Shown here: one piece after another, positions 46,526 to 55,003 of the stretch
Numbering within the stretch: position 1 is the first letter of the stretch
How the letters are laid out: each line of letters starts with the position of its first letter
Source of the DNA: Aquimarina macrocephali JAMB N27
GTDB lineage: Bacteria > Bacteroidota > Bacteroidia > Flavobacteriales > Flavobacteriaceae
DNA length: 64,000 bases
Direction: 5' to 3'
Assembly (NCBI RefSeq): GCF_000520995.1
Contig: NZ_JACA01000015.1
Location: 44,534 to 108,533 of the forward strand
Notes under the pieces: model-generated
Told to the model about the DNA's origin: nothing
What the model saw: the letters and a program-made list of their open reading frames with translations, nothing else
Databases searched by the model: none
Program-made: the position numbers and the translations under genes

Positions 46526-46921
46526 TTATCGTAAAGATTTAGAATTATCCATAAACCAATTACTTAAGTCAATAATTTTATCTGATAATTCAAAACCAAA
46601 TTTCGTGAGAGAATATTCCACTTTGGGAGGGATTTCTGGATAAACCTTACGTTCTACAATATCATATCCTTCTAACTTCTTCAAAGTAACAGCTAACATC
46701 CTTGAGGAAATTCCATCTATATTTTTTTTTAATTCATTAAATCTAAGAACTTCATAATACCCCAAATTAAAAACACATAACAAACTCCACTTATCCAAGG
46801 TAGTTGCTAGCAGGTTTTTTGTAGGGCAAAACCCTTCTTTTAAGTATGGAGCAGTAGAAATAAAATATTTTTCAATTTTTTTCTTCAATCTAACCTGTTG
46901 TTTATCAGTATTAGTTATCAT
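46526..46921 (-). CDS. HxlR-family transcriptional regulator
   Basis: 131 aa. HxlR winged helix with the family's early cysteine (CPTKNLLATTLDKWSLLCVF, residues ~32-51), recognition region FNELKKNIDGISSRMLAVTLKKLE and wing VEYSLTKFGFEL. In HxlR/HypR/YodB proteins the early Cys senses oxidants or aldehydes; the same role here is inference. Divergent from the MBL-fold hydrolase gene (91-bp gap) with palindromic sites in between, so it probably controls that gene. Confidence 0.92.
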   Translation of the reverse strand: MITNTDKQQVRLKKKIEKYFISTAPYLKEGFCPTKNLLATTLDKWSLLCVFNLGYYEVLRFNELKKNIDGISSRMLAVTLKKLEGYDIVERKVYPEIPPKVEYSLTKFGFELSDKIIDLSNWFMDNSKSLR

Positions 46922-46924
46922 AAT

Positions 46925-46997
46925 GTTACTTAATTACTAATTTGTAAGTTATTGTTTATCAGAATATTTTGAATTATTTTCGGTTACTTAAAGTAAC
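46925..46997. promoter_or_regulatory. Operator-like repeats between HxlR and the MBL-fold gene
   Basis: GTTACTTAAAGTAAC (46983-46997) is a 15-bp palindrome around a central A, just 15 bp before the MBL ATG. A related GTTACTTAATTAC lies at 46925-46937 beside the HxlR start. One site next to each divergent start suggests autoregulation plus control of the hydrolase. Confidence 0.6.
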
Positions 46998-47012
46998 TTA
47001 AAGTATAAATAT

Positions 47013-47834
47013 ATGAAAAATTTAAACATAGATTTTAAATGGATCGGTGCTTCGACATGGATATTAAAAGTTGGAGATCTTAAAATTGCTTGTGACCCTA
47101 TTCTTTGTGATATAAACACTATAATCGATCTGAAATTTTTTAAAGCTAAAAGACGAACAAAGCCTCAATTTGTAAATTCGGATTTTGATACTATTGATAT
47201 TTGGTTGTTGACTCATAATCATGCAGATCATATCGATGAGCTAGGAATGTCTAAAATATCATCAAGCTCAAAAGTATATTCGCATAAAAACCTAAAACCC
47301 TGGTTTACCAATAGATCTTTAGAAAATGTTTCGTTCATGAACTGGACAGATAAAATCCATACAAATAGTAATGGATATGAAATAGAAATTGAAGCAATAA
47401 CTTGTGTTCATGGGTCTAACTATATATCAGCTATATTATGTGGTGGAGTTAACGGTTATTGGATAAAAATCAGGAAAGATGGTCAATCACTAGAGATTTA
47501 TGTAACAGGAGATACTATCAATCATTCTAAAATGAAAAAACACATTAAAGGACGTAAAGCAGATATTTTGATCCCCAATATGGGAGGAGGTGGTTTAGAC
47601 AAATTTGGTGGTCCTTTTTCATATACAGCCGATCTTTTAAAAGACACCGTAACAATCACCAGACCAACTGTTATCTTACCTGTACATCATACATCATTCT
47701 CATTATTTAAGGAACCAATTGAAGAACTATATAAATGGAATGATGATAGAATTATAGAATTTGGCGAAGGGCAAACTATAAATCTTCAAGAGCATATATT
47801 CAAAAACAATACAGGTTTTACTTCCAAAATATAA
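47013..47834 (+). CDS. MBL-fold metal-dependent hydrolase
   Basis: 273-aa metallo-beta-lactamase fold protein of the UlaG/YycJ-like or romA-like type. The zinc motif THNHADHID (about residues 68-76) is intact, with a further ligand-bearing segment VTGDTINHS (~168-176) and the late His in LPVHHTSF (~227-234). The N-terminus KWIGASTWILKVGDLKIACDP is typical of the subgroup that includes L-ascorbate-6-P lactonase and NAPE-PLD-like enzymes. The substrate is unknown. The gene is divergent from an HxlR regulator. Confidence 0.9.
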   Translation: MKNLNIDFKWIGASTWILKVGDLKIACDPILCDINTIIDLKFFKAKRRTKPQFVNSDFDTIDIWLLTHNHADHIDELGMSKISSSSKVYSHKNLKPWFTNRSLENVSFMNWTDKIHTNSNGYEIEIEAITCVHGSNYISAILCGGVNGYWIKIRKDGQSLEIYVTGDTINHSKMKKHIKGRKADILIPNMGGGGLDKFGGPFSYTADLLKDTVTITRPTVILPVHHTSFSLFKEPIEELYKWNDDRIIEFGEGQTINLQEHIFKNNTGFTSKI

Positions 47835-47897
47835 GATAGTATTACTTTTATAAAAGGATAATTATATGAGCCAGAGTGTTCTGTATATACACATACT

Positions 47898-48350
47898 ATG
47901 AATTTTAGAAAAGCAACTCAACAAGATGTTCCTTTAATCGTACAAATGATTGCTAACGATAATTTAGGAAAAACCAGGGAAAACTATCAAATTCCTCTCC
48001 CCAGAGAATATTTTGAAGCCTTTACAGCTATTAATACTGATCCAAACCAAGAATTAATTGTAGTAGAAAATAATGATTTTGAAATTATTGGCACTTTACA
48101 ACTATCTTTCATACAATACTTAACATATCAGGGAGGAATACGAGCACAAATTGAGGCTGTGAGAATTAAAGAGGACCAAAGAGGTAAAGGAATTGGGCAA
48201 AAAATGTTTGAATGGGCCATAGAACGGGCAAAACAAAAAAAAGCACATGTACTACAACTTACTACAGATAAAAAGCGTCCCGAGTCCATACGATTTTATG
48301 AGAAATTAGGATTTATAGCCTCACATGAAGGTATGAAACTTCATTTTTGA
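47898..48350 (+). CDS. GNAT-family N-acetyltransferase
   Basis: 150 aa. GNAT fold with strand-rich core LVIVENNDFEIIGTLQL-like region (residues ~55-72), acetyl-CoA-binding RIKEDQRGKGIGQKMF (~91-106) and C-terminal SIRFYEKLGFIASHEGM. Cytosolic. It may acetylate a small molecule or antibiotic-like amine; no substrate motif is diagnostic. 63 bp after the MBL-fold gene on the same strand. A terminator follows. Confidence 0.92.
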   Translation: MNFRKATQQDVPLIVQMIANDNLGKTRENYQIPLPREYFEAFTAINTDPNQELIVVENNDFEIIGTLQLSFIQYLTYQGGIRAQIEAVRIKEDQRGKGIGQKMFEWAIERAKQKKAHVLQLTTDKKRPESIRFYEKLGFIASHEGMKLHF

Positions 48351-48373
48351 GATTGAGTCTTTTAATTTATAAA

Positions 48374-48406
48374 AAAAAGGTTGCTTTTTCAAGCAACCTT
48401 TTTATC
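48374..48406. terminator. Bidirectional terminator between GNAT gene and collagenase
   Basis: 13-bp stem (AAAAAGGTTGCTT, 48374-48386, with AAGCAACCTTTTT, 48391-48403), loop TTTC, flanked by A and T tracts. It serves both converging genes. Confidence 0.88.
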
Positions 48407-48434
48407 AATAACACTACCTATTAATAACCTTTTA

Positions 48435-51400
48435 TTAATATTTAAAAACTCTTAATGTTTCTGTTTTTGTATCTGTCATTATTTTCACAAAATAGCTTCC
48501 AGACATTTTAATCTGCTGTCCTAAAGTTATTTGCCCAGGGTTTTTTCCATATTTTTTATGGATCAATAATTTTCCTTGTATGTCATAAACTTTTACTACC
48601 AAGTCCCTTTTATCCAATGTTGATGTATTGATTACGAAGTTCTCGGTAAATGGATTAGGAAAAATAGTAATTGTATCGTCTAAGCTATTATCATCACGAT
48701 TTTTTAACTTCAGTACTTTTGTCGTAATGGTTTGATTTGGATTCGTATTATATGCATAATCCAAAATAGTATAGGATAAGCCATCATTGGCTACTGATAT
48801 ATGAAACCAACCGTAATGTGTATTACCGCTAATTTTAAAAGTAAATCCTACAAAGCCTGATTTCCCTTTCCAATCAGTATAATCAGAAGAACTTACAATA
48901 TAGCTATTAGATTCTGCTCTAAAATTACTAGCACTATCAATTCCTATCCCCTCTCCTATCAATGTCACATTTTTACTAGTGTCTACACAAACAAGATCTT
49001 TATTATAGGTAACTAACCTTACCGCATTACTAGAATACCAGGCACCATAATCTTTATCGTCTCCAACTTCTATTCTAAAGAATTTCCAGCTATTAGACGA
49101 ATTTACTGTGATATCATTTATATCCACATAAACTACTCCAGTATCCGTATTACAAGGAGTACATGAACCGCCACAATCTACTCCGGTTTCATTTCCATTC
49201 TGGATACCATCGCTACAAGTAGGTGTAGAATTTGCTCCTACAGTAATCGTATAATCTTCTACTTCACCATAATCAAAAGAACCACATGGTGATGGGATTG
49301 TATTATACCTCATAGACACTCTCATTCTGGTATTTCCATTTTTTGCACCATCAGGAATTGTGAAGTTTCCATTTACAGAAGTATCTTTTGATGCCGCTTT
49401 GCTCAACACTTGTTCATTAGGATCTTCAAAATCTCCATCCTGATTATAATCTATCCATACACTATAGGCTTCTGTATAACTAGTACCTGTCCAAGTCGGG
49501 GTTATAGTAATCGTATGTGCAATTCCTTTAGACAAAGCTGTAGATACAGAAGTAAAGTCATTATATCCTCCACTTCCTGCTGCAGATGTATTATCAATTG
49601 TTCCTAATTGAACTCTGCCAATATACTCATCAGATACACTATTTCCATTTGCAGCACAGTATGTCAAAGTAGCACAGGGAGCACATGAACCGCCACAATC
49701 CACTCCTGTTTCATCTCCATTTTGGATACCATCACTACAGGTTGGTGTAACCTGACAAGGAGTACATGAGCCGCCACAATCTACTCCGGTTTCATCACCA
49801 TTTTGGATACCATCATTACAGGTTGGTATTGTGCTATTTCCAACATAGATAGTATAATCTTCCACTTCTCCTATATAGATATCTTTACCACAAGGAACTA
49901 TTGAATTTACATCTCCATATGCCATTCGTACTCTCATACGCAGCGGGGTTCCTGTAGGTGCAAAAGAAGGTGCTGTTACCGAAGTACTGTAGGGACCTGG
50001 ACCAAAAAGAGAAAACACTTCTTCATTTGTATCTATAAAATCTCCATCTTGGTTCCAATCAATCCAAACTCCAAGTGCATTATATGTCCATAACTCATTT
50101 TGAGCCTTTATAGACAATATTGTTGGCTGTCCTTTTTGAACAATTGTAGACAAATTAGTATAATTTTTATAAGGAATATGACCACTGCTATTGTTAATAT
50201 CTCCAAAAACTACCTGAGTGATATGTACATCATTCAGAGCACCAGAACCTTCACAAAAAGTTATTGGAGCTTTTTCTACCTGTATCGTTACCGATTTAGA
50301 ACTTGTCACACCATTATTATCATAAGCCGTGATCGTTAATTCATGTTGCCCCGGACTTAAAAAATTTAGCTTATTTATATGAGTCCATTGGTAAGGTGCT
50401 GCATAATCAGTAGAAATTAACTGTCCATCCACTTTTAATTCTGCTTTTTCAACTTTCTCATTATCCCTTATAACTGTTTCTACAGCAATATTTTCTTTTT
50501 GAACAAAATTCTGTCCATTAGAAGGTTTCAGTAATGTTATTGTAGGAGGAGTATTAACCGGAACTGGATCATTGGTAACTATTATTGAATAATCTTCAAT
50601 TTCTCCAATACTGTTTTGCGTTCCACATGGTGTTATATTACTTTCTGCACCATAACTCAATCGTACTCTCATTCGGGTTGTACCTAGTTTTGCACCAGAC
50701 GGAGGGGTGATTTGTTGATTGTATGGTCCTGCAGCATATTTATGAAAAACTTTTTCTCCAGGATCTATAAAATCCCCATCTTGATTCCAATCGACCCATA
50801 CCCCTAATGCATTATAGGACCAATGTTCATTTTGTACTGTAATATCCAATAGAGTACTTTCGTTTATTCGTACTATTCCAGCCAGCGAAGTATAATCTAC
50901 GTAGGATGTTGTATATCCAGAAGTATTCTCAAAATTTCCTAATTGAATTTTAGTGATGTGTACATCATCTGCTCCTTCTTTATTGGTGGCACTACAATAT
51001 ACATTTGCATTAGAAGGGTATACTGTAATATAATTCTGAATCGTTTTTATATCACTGCTTCCTGCAATTCCTTTTGCTGTTAAAGTAACATTATACGCTC
51101 CTGGAGAGTTATATGTTATCTGCGGCGTTTGTTGATTGGTTGCACTAGAAGGAGACCCAGAAGGAAAAGACCAGTCAAGACCTGTAAGATAACCAGTAGA
51201 TTCATTTACAAATTTTATTTTTCCTCCGGCAATAGTTGTTTTATTTGGAGCAAAAAAATCTGCTACCGGATTATCACTGATATCGGCATCCTTAAGTGGC
51301 CCTGTGATTATAAAATCGGCAGAACGACTACCTGATGAATTTAAATTTTTAAAATACCCTACAGTATATTTAAAATTATTTACGAGTTTATTTTCTCTAA

Positions 51401-53507
51401 GCTTCAATATAACATTGTCTAGCTGTTTTGCAATATCTTTGGGAGCTGTTCCTACACCAGACCCCGTTATTTTACCTTCTATTTTAAAACGTCTATAGGA
51501 TTTTACGGCATCTATCGCAACCAAAATATTACTGGTATTGGGTAGGTTTCCTATTTCATTTTGAATTGCAGAAGAGCTTCCTATACTAATTTGGTTATCA
51601 TCAGACCAACTTGTTGTAGGTTGCCATCCAATTACTTGTTCATTTTTGACCTTAAGTAAAAAATTATTATACGAAGTTTCCCCATTATTTCTAAGTTCAC
51701 TTACAAAATTATCAAATCCGGTAATATCATTATTTCTGGTATAATCAAAAAAGCGTTTTAAATAGTCAAAATTGTTAAGATACCAATTGTACCAGGCAGC
51801 GTTTCCATAAGTATAATGGTAAAAATTTCCACTTGTATAGCTCGAATTAAAAACCGTATTAAGAGTTGGCCAACCTGACCCTTGGTTTATTATTGCTCTG
51901 GTATTTTGCGCTAACATTTGTACTCCATTAGTATCTGTAGATCCAGCAAAAAAATCAGCCATACCTTCTTCATACCAAACTAATCTACTATTGTTATATA
52001 TTTCTGATGATCCCCAATTACCTGGCACCAAATATCTTCCTTGTAAATAATGACAATATTCATGTCTAAATAACGATTCCAGAGATAAAGAGCTTTCTAC
52101 TCCAACAGTTCGGTCCCAGGTATAAAAAGTCGCAATCCCTTCGAGATACATTCCTCCATTATCAGTACGAATACCAAATAACAATGGTGCATAATCATCA
52201 TATTGCTGCTTAGAACCAAAAACTATCATATTAATAGTAGTATTAGTATCTCCTGCAACCGGTTGATCTGTCTGCAATAATCTAAAAAACTGACTTTGGA
52301 CTTGTTTAGCAGCATGATACAGGTTTTGTATTTTTTCATCACTAAGAGGAGTGCGAATGATCATTTTATCATCATCATACGATACTGTCTTTGGAAACAA
52401 ATACTCTTCTATTTCTTGTCGTATCGACAATGGATGCTGGCAAAGATTATATGCACTACAATCTCCATATTTATTTAAAGCCATTTTTGCTTTTGCCCAA
52501 CTTGGAGACAGCTTGGGAAAATAATTCGTTATGGCAGCCAAATGCCCTTGTATGTTGCCAATAAGCTTATCTGATGCTGCTAATATAGCCAATGCTCCTG
52601 CTGCATTTTGCCACAAATACTGGAAATCTCCTCCTTTATTAATCAATGCACTATTCGTTGCTGCTTTTGCCAACAAATCAAGAGATTGTTTATCATTAAC
52701 CAGTGCATTTACAAAATCAGTATTTACAGTATTATAAAAAGCATTATAAACTGCATTCATCCCTTTTGCATACGCTTTTTGTATAACAGGATCAGTAATA
52801 GGTTTCCAGGTTTCGTAGACCGCAAAATCCCGTATCACTCTTTCAAAAAGGTTGATAATAGCAGGGTTATGACGTGATTTTATATCTCCTCCAACTATAA
52901 GTAATTCCTCTAATACCCCCATAGCATATATGTTATGCTTAAGAAGTGACGAGTTATTCCCCAAACTAGAGATCGCCAATTGTATTGTATTATAAGTATC
53001 TGGTGTTAAATCAATTGAAGCTTGATTAAAATCCAGATAAATGGCGATGTGCAAATAAATTGTTAATCCATACATCCCTGTACTGTTGGTGCCATTATAT
53101 GTAGATGCAAGACCCCTTATTTCATTGGCTACCGCTTTTACTTTATCATTAGAAAAAATACCTGGTGAATAGGCACTATAGTTAAATAAATCCCTGTAAC
53201 AATCATAATCCCCAGTCTGTCTCATAGCACTAATTAATGCATAAGTAGATAAACTACCCCATTGTGCATTGGTACTATATTGACATGCAGCTTTTTTAAC
53301 TATTCCAAAAGTATTGTCTTTGGCTTTAGCACTAGGAATAATCCCATCATTTTGATGGGAAACCCTTGAACAATGATCTGATGAATGATCTGATGACATT
53401 GGTATGAGATTCTGATTTTGAGCAAATGATAATTGAATTATCATTATTAGGCCAAAAAATAGCCATTTTGTTTTTTTCTCATATAGAGAATACTGTAAAG
53501 GTTTCAT
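48435..53507 (-). CDS. T9SS-secreted M9-type collagenase (1690 aa)
   Basis: Signal peptide at residues ~14-30 (FGLIMIIQLSFAQ). Residues ~90-390 are the helical M9 activator domain. The peptidase motif is H482-E-Y-C-H486, with the third ligand E514 in YEEGMADFF. The H-to-E spacing of 32 equals that of clostridial ColG (H523, H527, E555), so the catalytic site looks intact. Accessory parts follow: PKD (~747-830), GEVED (~836-975), a Big-type Ig domain (~982-1074), GEVED (~1087-1219), two short Cys motifs (CSDGIQNGDETGVDCGGSC, ~1226-1276), GEVED (~1281-1422), a third Cys motif, a beta domain, and a T9SS sorting domain (~1605-1690, ITIFPNPFTENFVI, then GSYFVKI). It should cut collagen or similar proteins outside the cell. 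Large and monocistronic. Confidence 0.93.
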   Translation of the reverse strand: MKPLQYSLYEKKTKWLFFGLIMIIQLSFAQNQNLIPMSSDHSSDHCSRVSHQNDGIIPSAKAKDNTFGIVKKAACQYSTNAQWGSLSTYALISAMRQTGDYDCYRDLFNYSAYSPGIFSNDKVKAVANEIRGLASTYNGTNSTGMYGLTIYLHIAIYLDFNQASIDLTPDTYNTIQLAISSLGNNSSLLKHNIYAMGVLEELLIVGGDIKSRHNPAIINLFERVIRDFAVYETWKPITDPVIQKAYAKGMNAVYNAFYNTVNTDFVNALVNDKQSLDLLAKAATNSALINKGGDFQYLWQNAAGALAILAASDKLIGNIQGHLAAITNYFPKLSPSWAKAKMALNKYGDCSAYNLCQHPLSIRQEIEEYLFPKTVSYDDDKMIIRTPLSDEKIQNLYHAAKQVQSQFFRLLQTDQPVAGDTNTTINMIVFGSKQQYDDYAPLLFGIRTDNGGMYLEGIATFYTWDRTVGVESSLSLESLFRHEYCHYLQGRYLVPGNWGSSEIYNNSRLVWYEEGMADFFAGSTDTNGVQMLAQNTRAIINQGSGWPTLNTVFNSSYTSGNFYHYTYGNAAWYNWYLNNFDYLKRFFDYTRNNDITGFDNFVSELRNNGETSYNNFLLKVKNEQVIGWQPTTSWSDDNQISIGSSSAIQNEIGNLPNTSNILVAIDAVKSYRRFKIEGKITGSGVGTAPKDIAKQLDNVILKLRENKLVNNFKYTVGYFKNLNSSGSRSADFIITGPLKDADISDNPVADFFAPNKTTIAGGKIKFVNESTGYLTGLDWSFPSGSPSSATNQQTPQITYNSPGAYNVTLTAKGIAGSSDIKTIQNYITVYPSNANVYCSATNKEGADDVHITKIQLGNFENTSGYTTSYVDYTSLAGIVRINESTLLDITVQNEHWSYNALGVWVDWNQDGDFIDPGEKVFHKYAAGPYNQQITPPSGAKLGTTRMRVRLSYGAESNITPCGTQNSIGEIEDYSIIVTNDPVPVNTPPTITLLKPSNGQNFVQKENIAVETVIRDNEKVEKAELKVDGQLISTDYAAPYQWTHINKLNFLSPGQHELTITAYDNNGVTSSKSVTIQVEKAPITFCEGSGALNDVHITQVVFGDINNSSGHIPYKNYTNLSTIVQKGQPTILSIKAQNELWTYNALGVWIDWNQDGDFIDTNEEVFSLFGPGPYSTSVTAPSFAPTGTPLRMRVRMAYGDVNSIVPCGKDIYIGEVEDYTIYVGNSTIPTCNDGIQNGDETGVDCGGSCTPCQVTPTCSDGIQNGDETGVDCGGSCAPCATLTYCAANGNSVSDEYIGRVQLGTIDNTSAAGSGGYNDFTSVSTALSKGIAHTITITPTWTGTSYTEAYSVWIDYNQDGDFEDPNEQVLSKAASKDTSVNGNFTIPDGAKNGNTRMRVSMRYNTIPSPCGSFDYGEVEDYTITVGANSTPTCSDGIQNGNETGVDCGGSCTPCNTDTGVVYVDINDITVNSSNSWKFFRIEVGDDKDYGAWYSSNAVRLVTYNKDLVCVDTSKNVTLIGEGIGIDSASNFRAESNSYIVSSSDYTDWKGKSGFVGFTFKISGNTHYGWFHISVANDGLSYTILDYAYNTNPNQTITTKVLKLKNRDDNSLDDTITIFPNPFTENFVINTSTLDKRDLVVKVYDIQGKLLIHKKYGKNPGQITLGQQIKMSGSYFVKIMTDTKTETLRVFKY

Positions 53508-53809
53508 AAGATTTGTGTAAATAAAATATCCCTCGATCTATTATAGGTTTAACGATCAAGATATATAAGTTAAGGTTTTAAATAAATAAGTATATTTCGA
53601 GATCATAAAGGATATCCTTTATACTAAAAAATAAATTCTAAGCCCTTTATAATGTTGTCCATAAATAATACAACACTATAAATCAAATAGTCATTTAACA
53701 TCTATATAAACGAATATGTTATTTGCGTTTATCAGATGTTTCTTTGTTTCTTAATTGTATGTAAAAACCAAAGTGTGTGTTTCTTTTAAAAAATAAATCA
53801 CGCCAACAA

Positions 53810-53905
53810 TTATGCTGGGCCAGTATCTTCATAAATACCTCGAAGTGCAGAAATAATTTCGTTCTTAAGTTCAAAAAAAATTGAACGTAGTTGATTGTTT
53901 TTCAT
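53810..53905 (-). CDS. Candidate 31-aa peptide
   Basis: Predicted peptide of 31 residues: N-terminal MKNNQLRSIFFELKNEI and C-terminal ISALRGIYEDTGPA. It is amphipathic, with no signal sequence and no cysteine. Upstream DNA (AAACTTTAAAACA before the ATG) resembles Flavobacteria translation starts. I know no family. Small size means it may be chance; support is the leader-like context and the lack of other content in the 776-bp gap. Confidence 0.25.
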   Translation of the reverse strand: MKNNQLRSIFFELKNEIISALRGIYEDTGPA

Positions 53906-54255
53906 TGTTTTAAAGTTTGTGTTTCTTAGTTAGCATAAAATTAGTTGATTTAAAAAATGAATATCAATAGTATATTACCCAAAACTGATTCAATATTAAC
54001 CTTAATTTGATCGTTTATCTTTTTTAATGGTATAAATAGTATTTCATAAACCAAATAAGTTTAAAATCAGGAGAAATACGATCAACGAAAAATATCTCTC
54101 CCAAAAGCTCAAAACAGCTTCTAAACAATAATAAAATGTCGTTAAAGTGGCTCATACAGATGTTATTCTATTACTATAAAACTTTAAAAATCAGACAATA
54201 ACCTTTTTAACAATAGCTTATTGGCTTTTTAGAATAAAAGAATAATCCAAATTTG

Positions 54256-54263
54256 TATTTTTG
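54256..54263 (+). promoter_or_regulatory. -7 promoter element of the Cys-motif small protein gene
   Basis: TATTTTTG, a full TAnnTTTG match, 20 bp before the ATG at 54284. Confidence 0.5.
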
Positions 54264-54283
54264 CACAAAATTTATGCATACTG

Positions 54284-54670
54284 ATGAGAATTCTATTCTC
54301 CATACTACTATTTGCTTCTTTTGCCATACGTCCTGCTATGGAAATCAGTACTGTACTCTACTACCAACTTAATATTGATACTATTGTAGAAAAATATTGT
54401 GTAAATAAAGAACGCCCTCGTCTTAATTGTAATGGTAAGTGTTATTTAATGAGTCAAATGAAGGCTAAGACACAACCATCGAAAGAAAATTCTGATACCA
54501 CCATCATTACAGAAGCTTTTATTCCTTTATTTTTTCAAGAAAATACAATACAAATAAAAAATACAAATCCGTTCGTTTCAGAAAGCACTCAGAATTGGAA
54601 ATTAAAAAACTGCCGTTTAAAAACTATCTCTAAAGATATTGATCACCCTCCTGAGTACCTCTTTTCTTAA
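54284..54670 (+). CDS. Small exported or membrane protein with NCNGKC motif (128 aa)
   Basis: Residues 1-15 are a hydrophobic leader (ILFSILLFASFAI). The most striking feature is YCVNKERPRLNCNGKCYLMSQM (cysteines C-x9-C-x3-C; quoted in part as LNCNGKCYLMSQ). I recall similar small genes lying upstream of TonB receptors in Flavobacteria; the Cys cluster suggests metal or heme handling. The C-terminal half is unremarkable. The TonB receptor and PepSY genes follow on the same strand after a 333-bp gap, and these may form one metal-uptake unit. Confidence 0.7.
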   Translation: MRILFSILLFASFAIRPAMEISTVLYYQLNIDTIVEKYCVNKERPRLNCNGKCYLMSQMKAKTQPSKENSDTTIITEAFIPLFFQENTIQIKNTNPFVSESTQNWKLKNCRLKTISKDIDHPPEYLFS

Positions 54671-55003
54671 TTACATAACATATTTTGAATTTAATTTTTG
54701 AATAGATCATCGGTTCTTATTCAAAAATTACTATTACAAAAAATTCAACATTTTTTAATATCAAAAAGATGATATCTCCTGGTATCGACGCTTAGATTTT
54801 TAGTTGAATATACTCATAATAGGATTCAAAAATCATCAGCCCAAATACTTGGGCAAAGAAAAAATCAAACTCTTTGTCAAGTCTTGTATGAAAAGGTTTT
54901 TGAGTTCAAATTATTTGTTTTCGACTTACCGCACTTTAAATTATAGTGTTCTAAGTGATCCCACATAATAGGAAGAAATCATCATTGCAACTCATTATAT
55001 ACA
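54671..55003 (+). other. Gap with two hairpins upstream of the TonB receptor
   Basis: 333 bp without a gene. A 13-bp stem (TAATTTTTGAATA, 54692-54704, with TATTCAAAAATTA, 54718-54730) may end the preceding transcript. A second small hairpin GCCCAA(ATAC)TTGGGC lies at 54839-54854. No clear promoter consensus for the receptor was seen; a leader-type control element is possible but unproven. Confidence 0.4.

Larger units (their letters stand above)
53508..54283. other. Long AT-rich intergenic region upstream of the collagenase
   Basis: 776 bp. It must hold the collagenase promoter (minus strand) and the promoter of the small Cys-motif gene (plus strand, 54256-54263). The only coding candidate is a 31-codon minus-strand frame at 53810-53905. 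Otherwise I see no gene, RNA or strong hairpin. Confidence 0.5.

Noticed and set aside
46377..46643. 88-aa frame spanning the methyltransferase end and HxlR 3' end
   Set aside because: Only the first ~22 codons from 46407 look like protein; the rest is antisense to HxlR.
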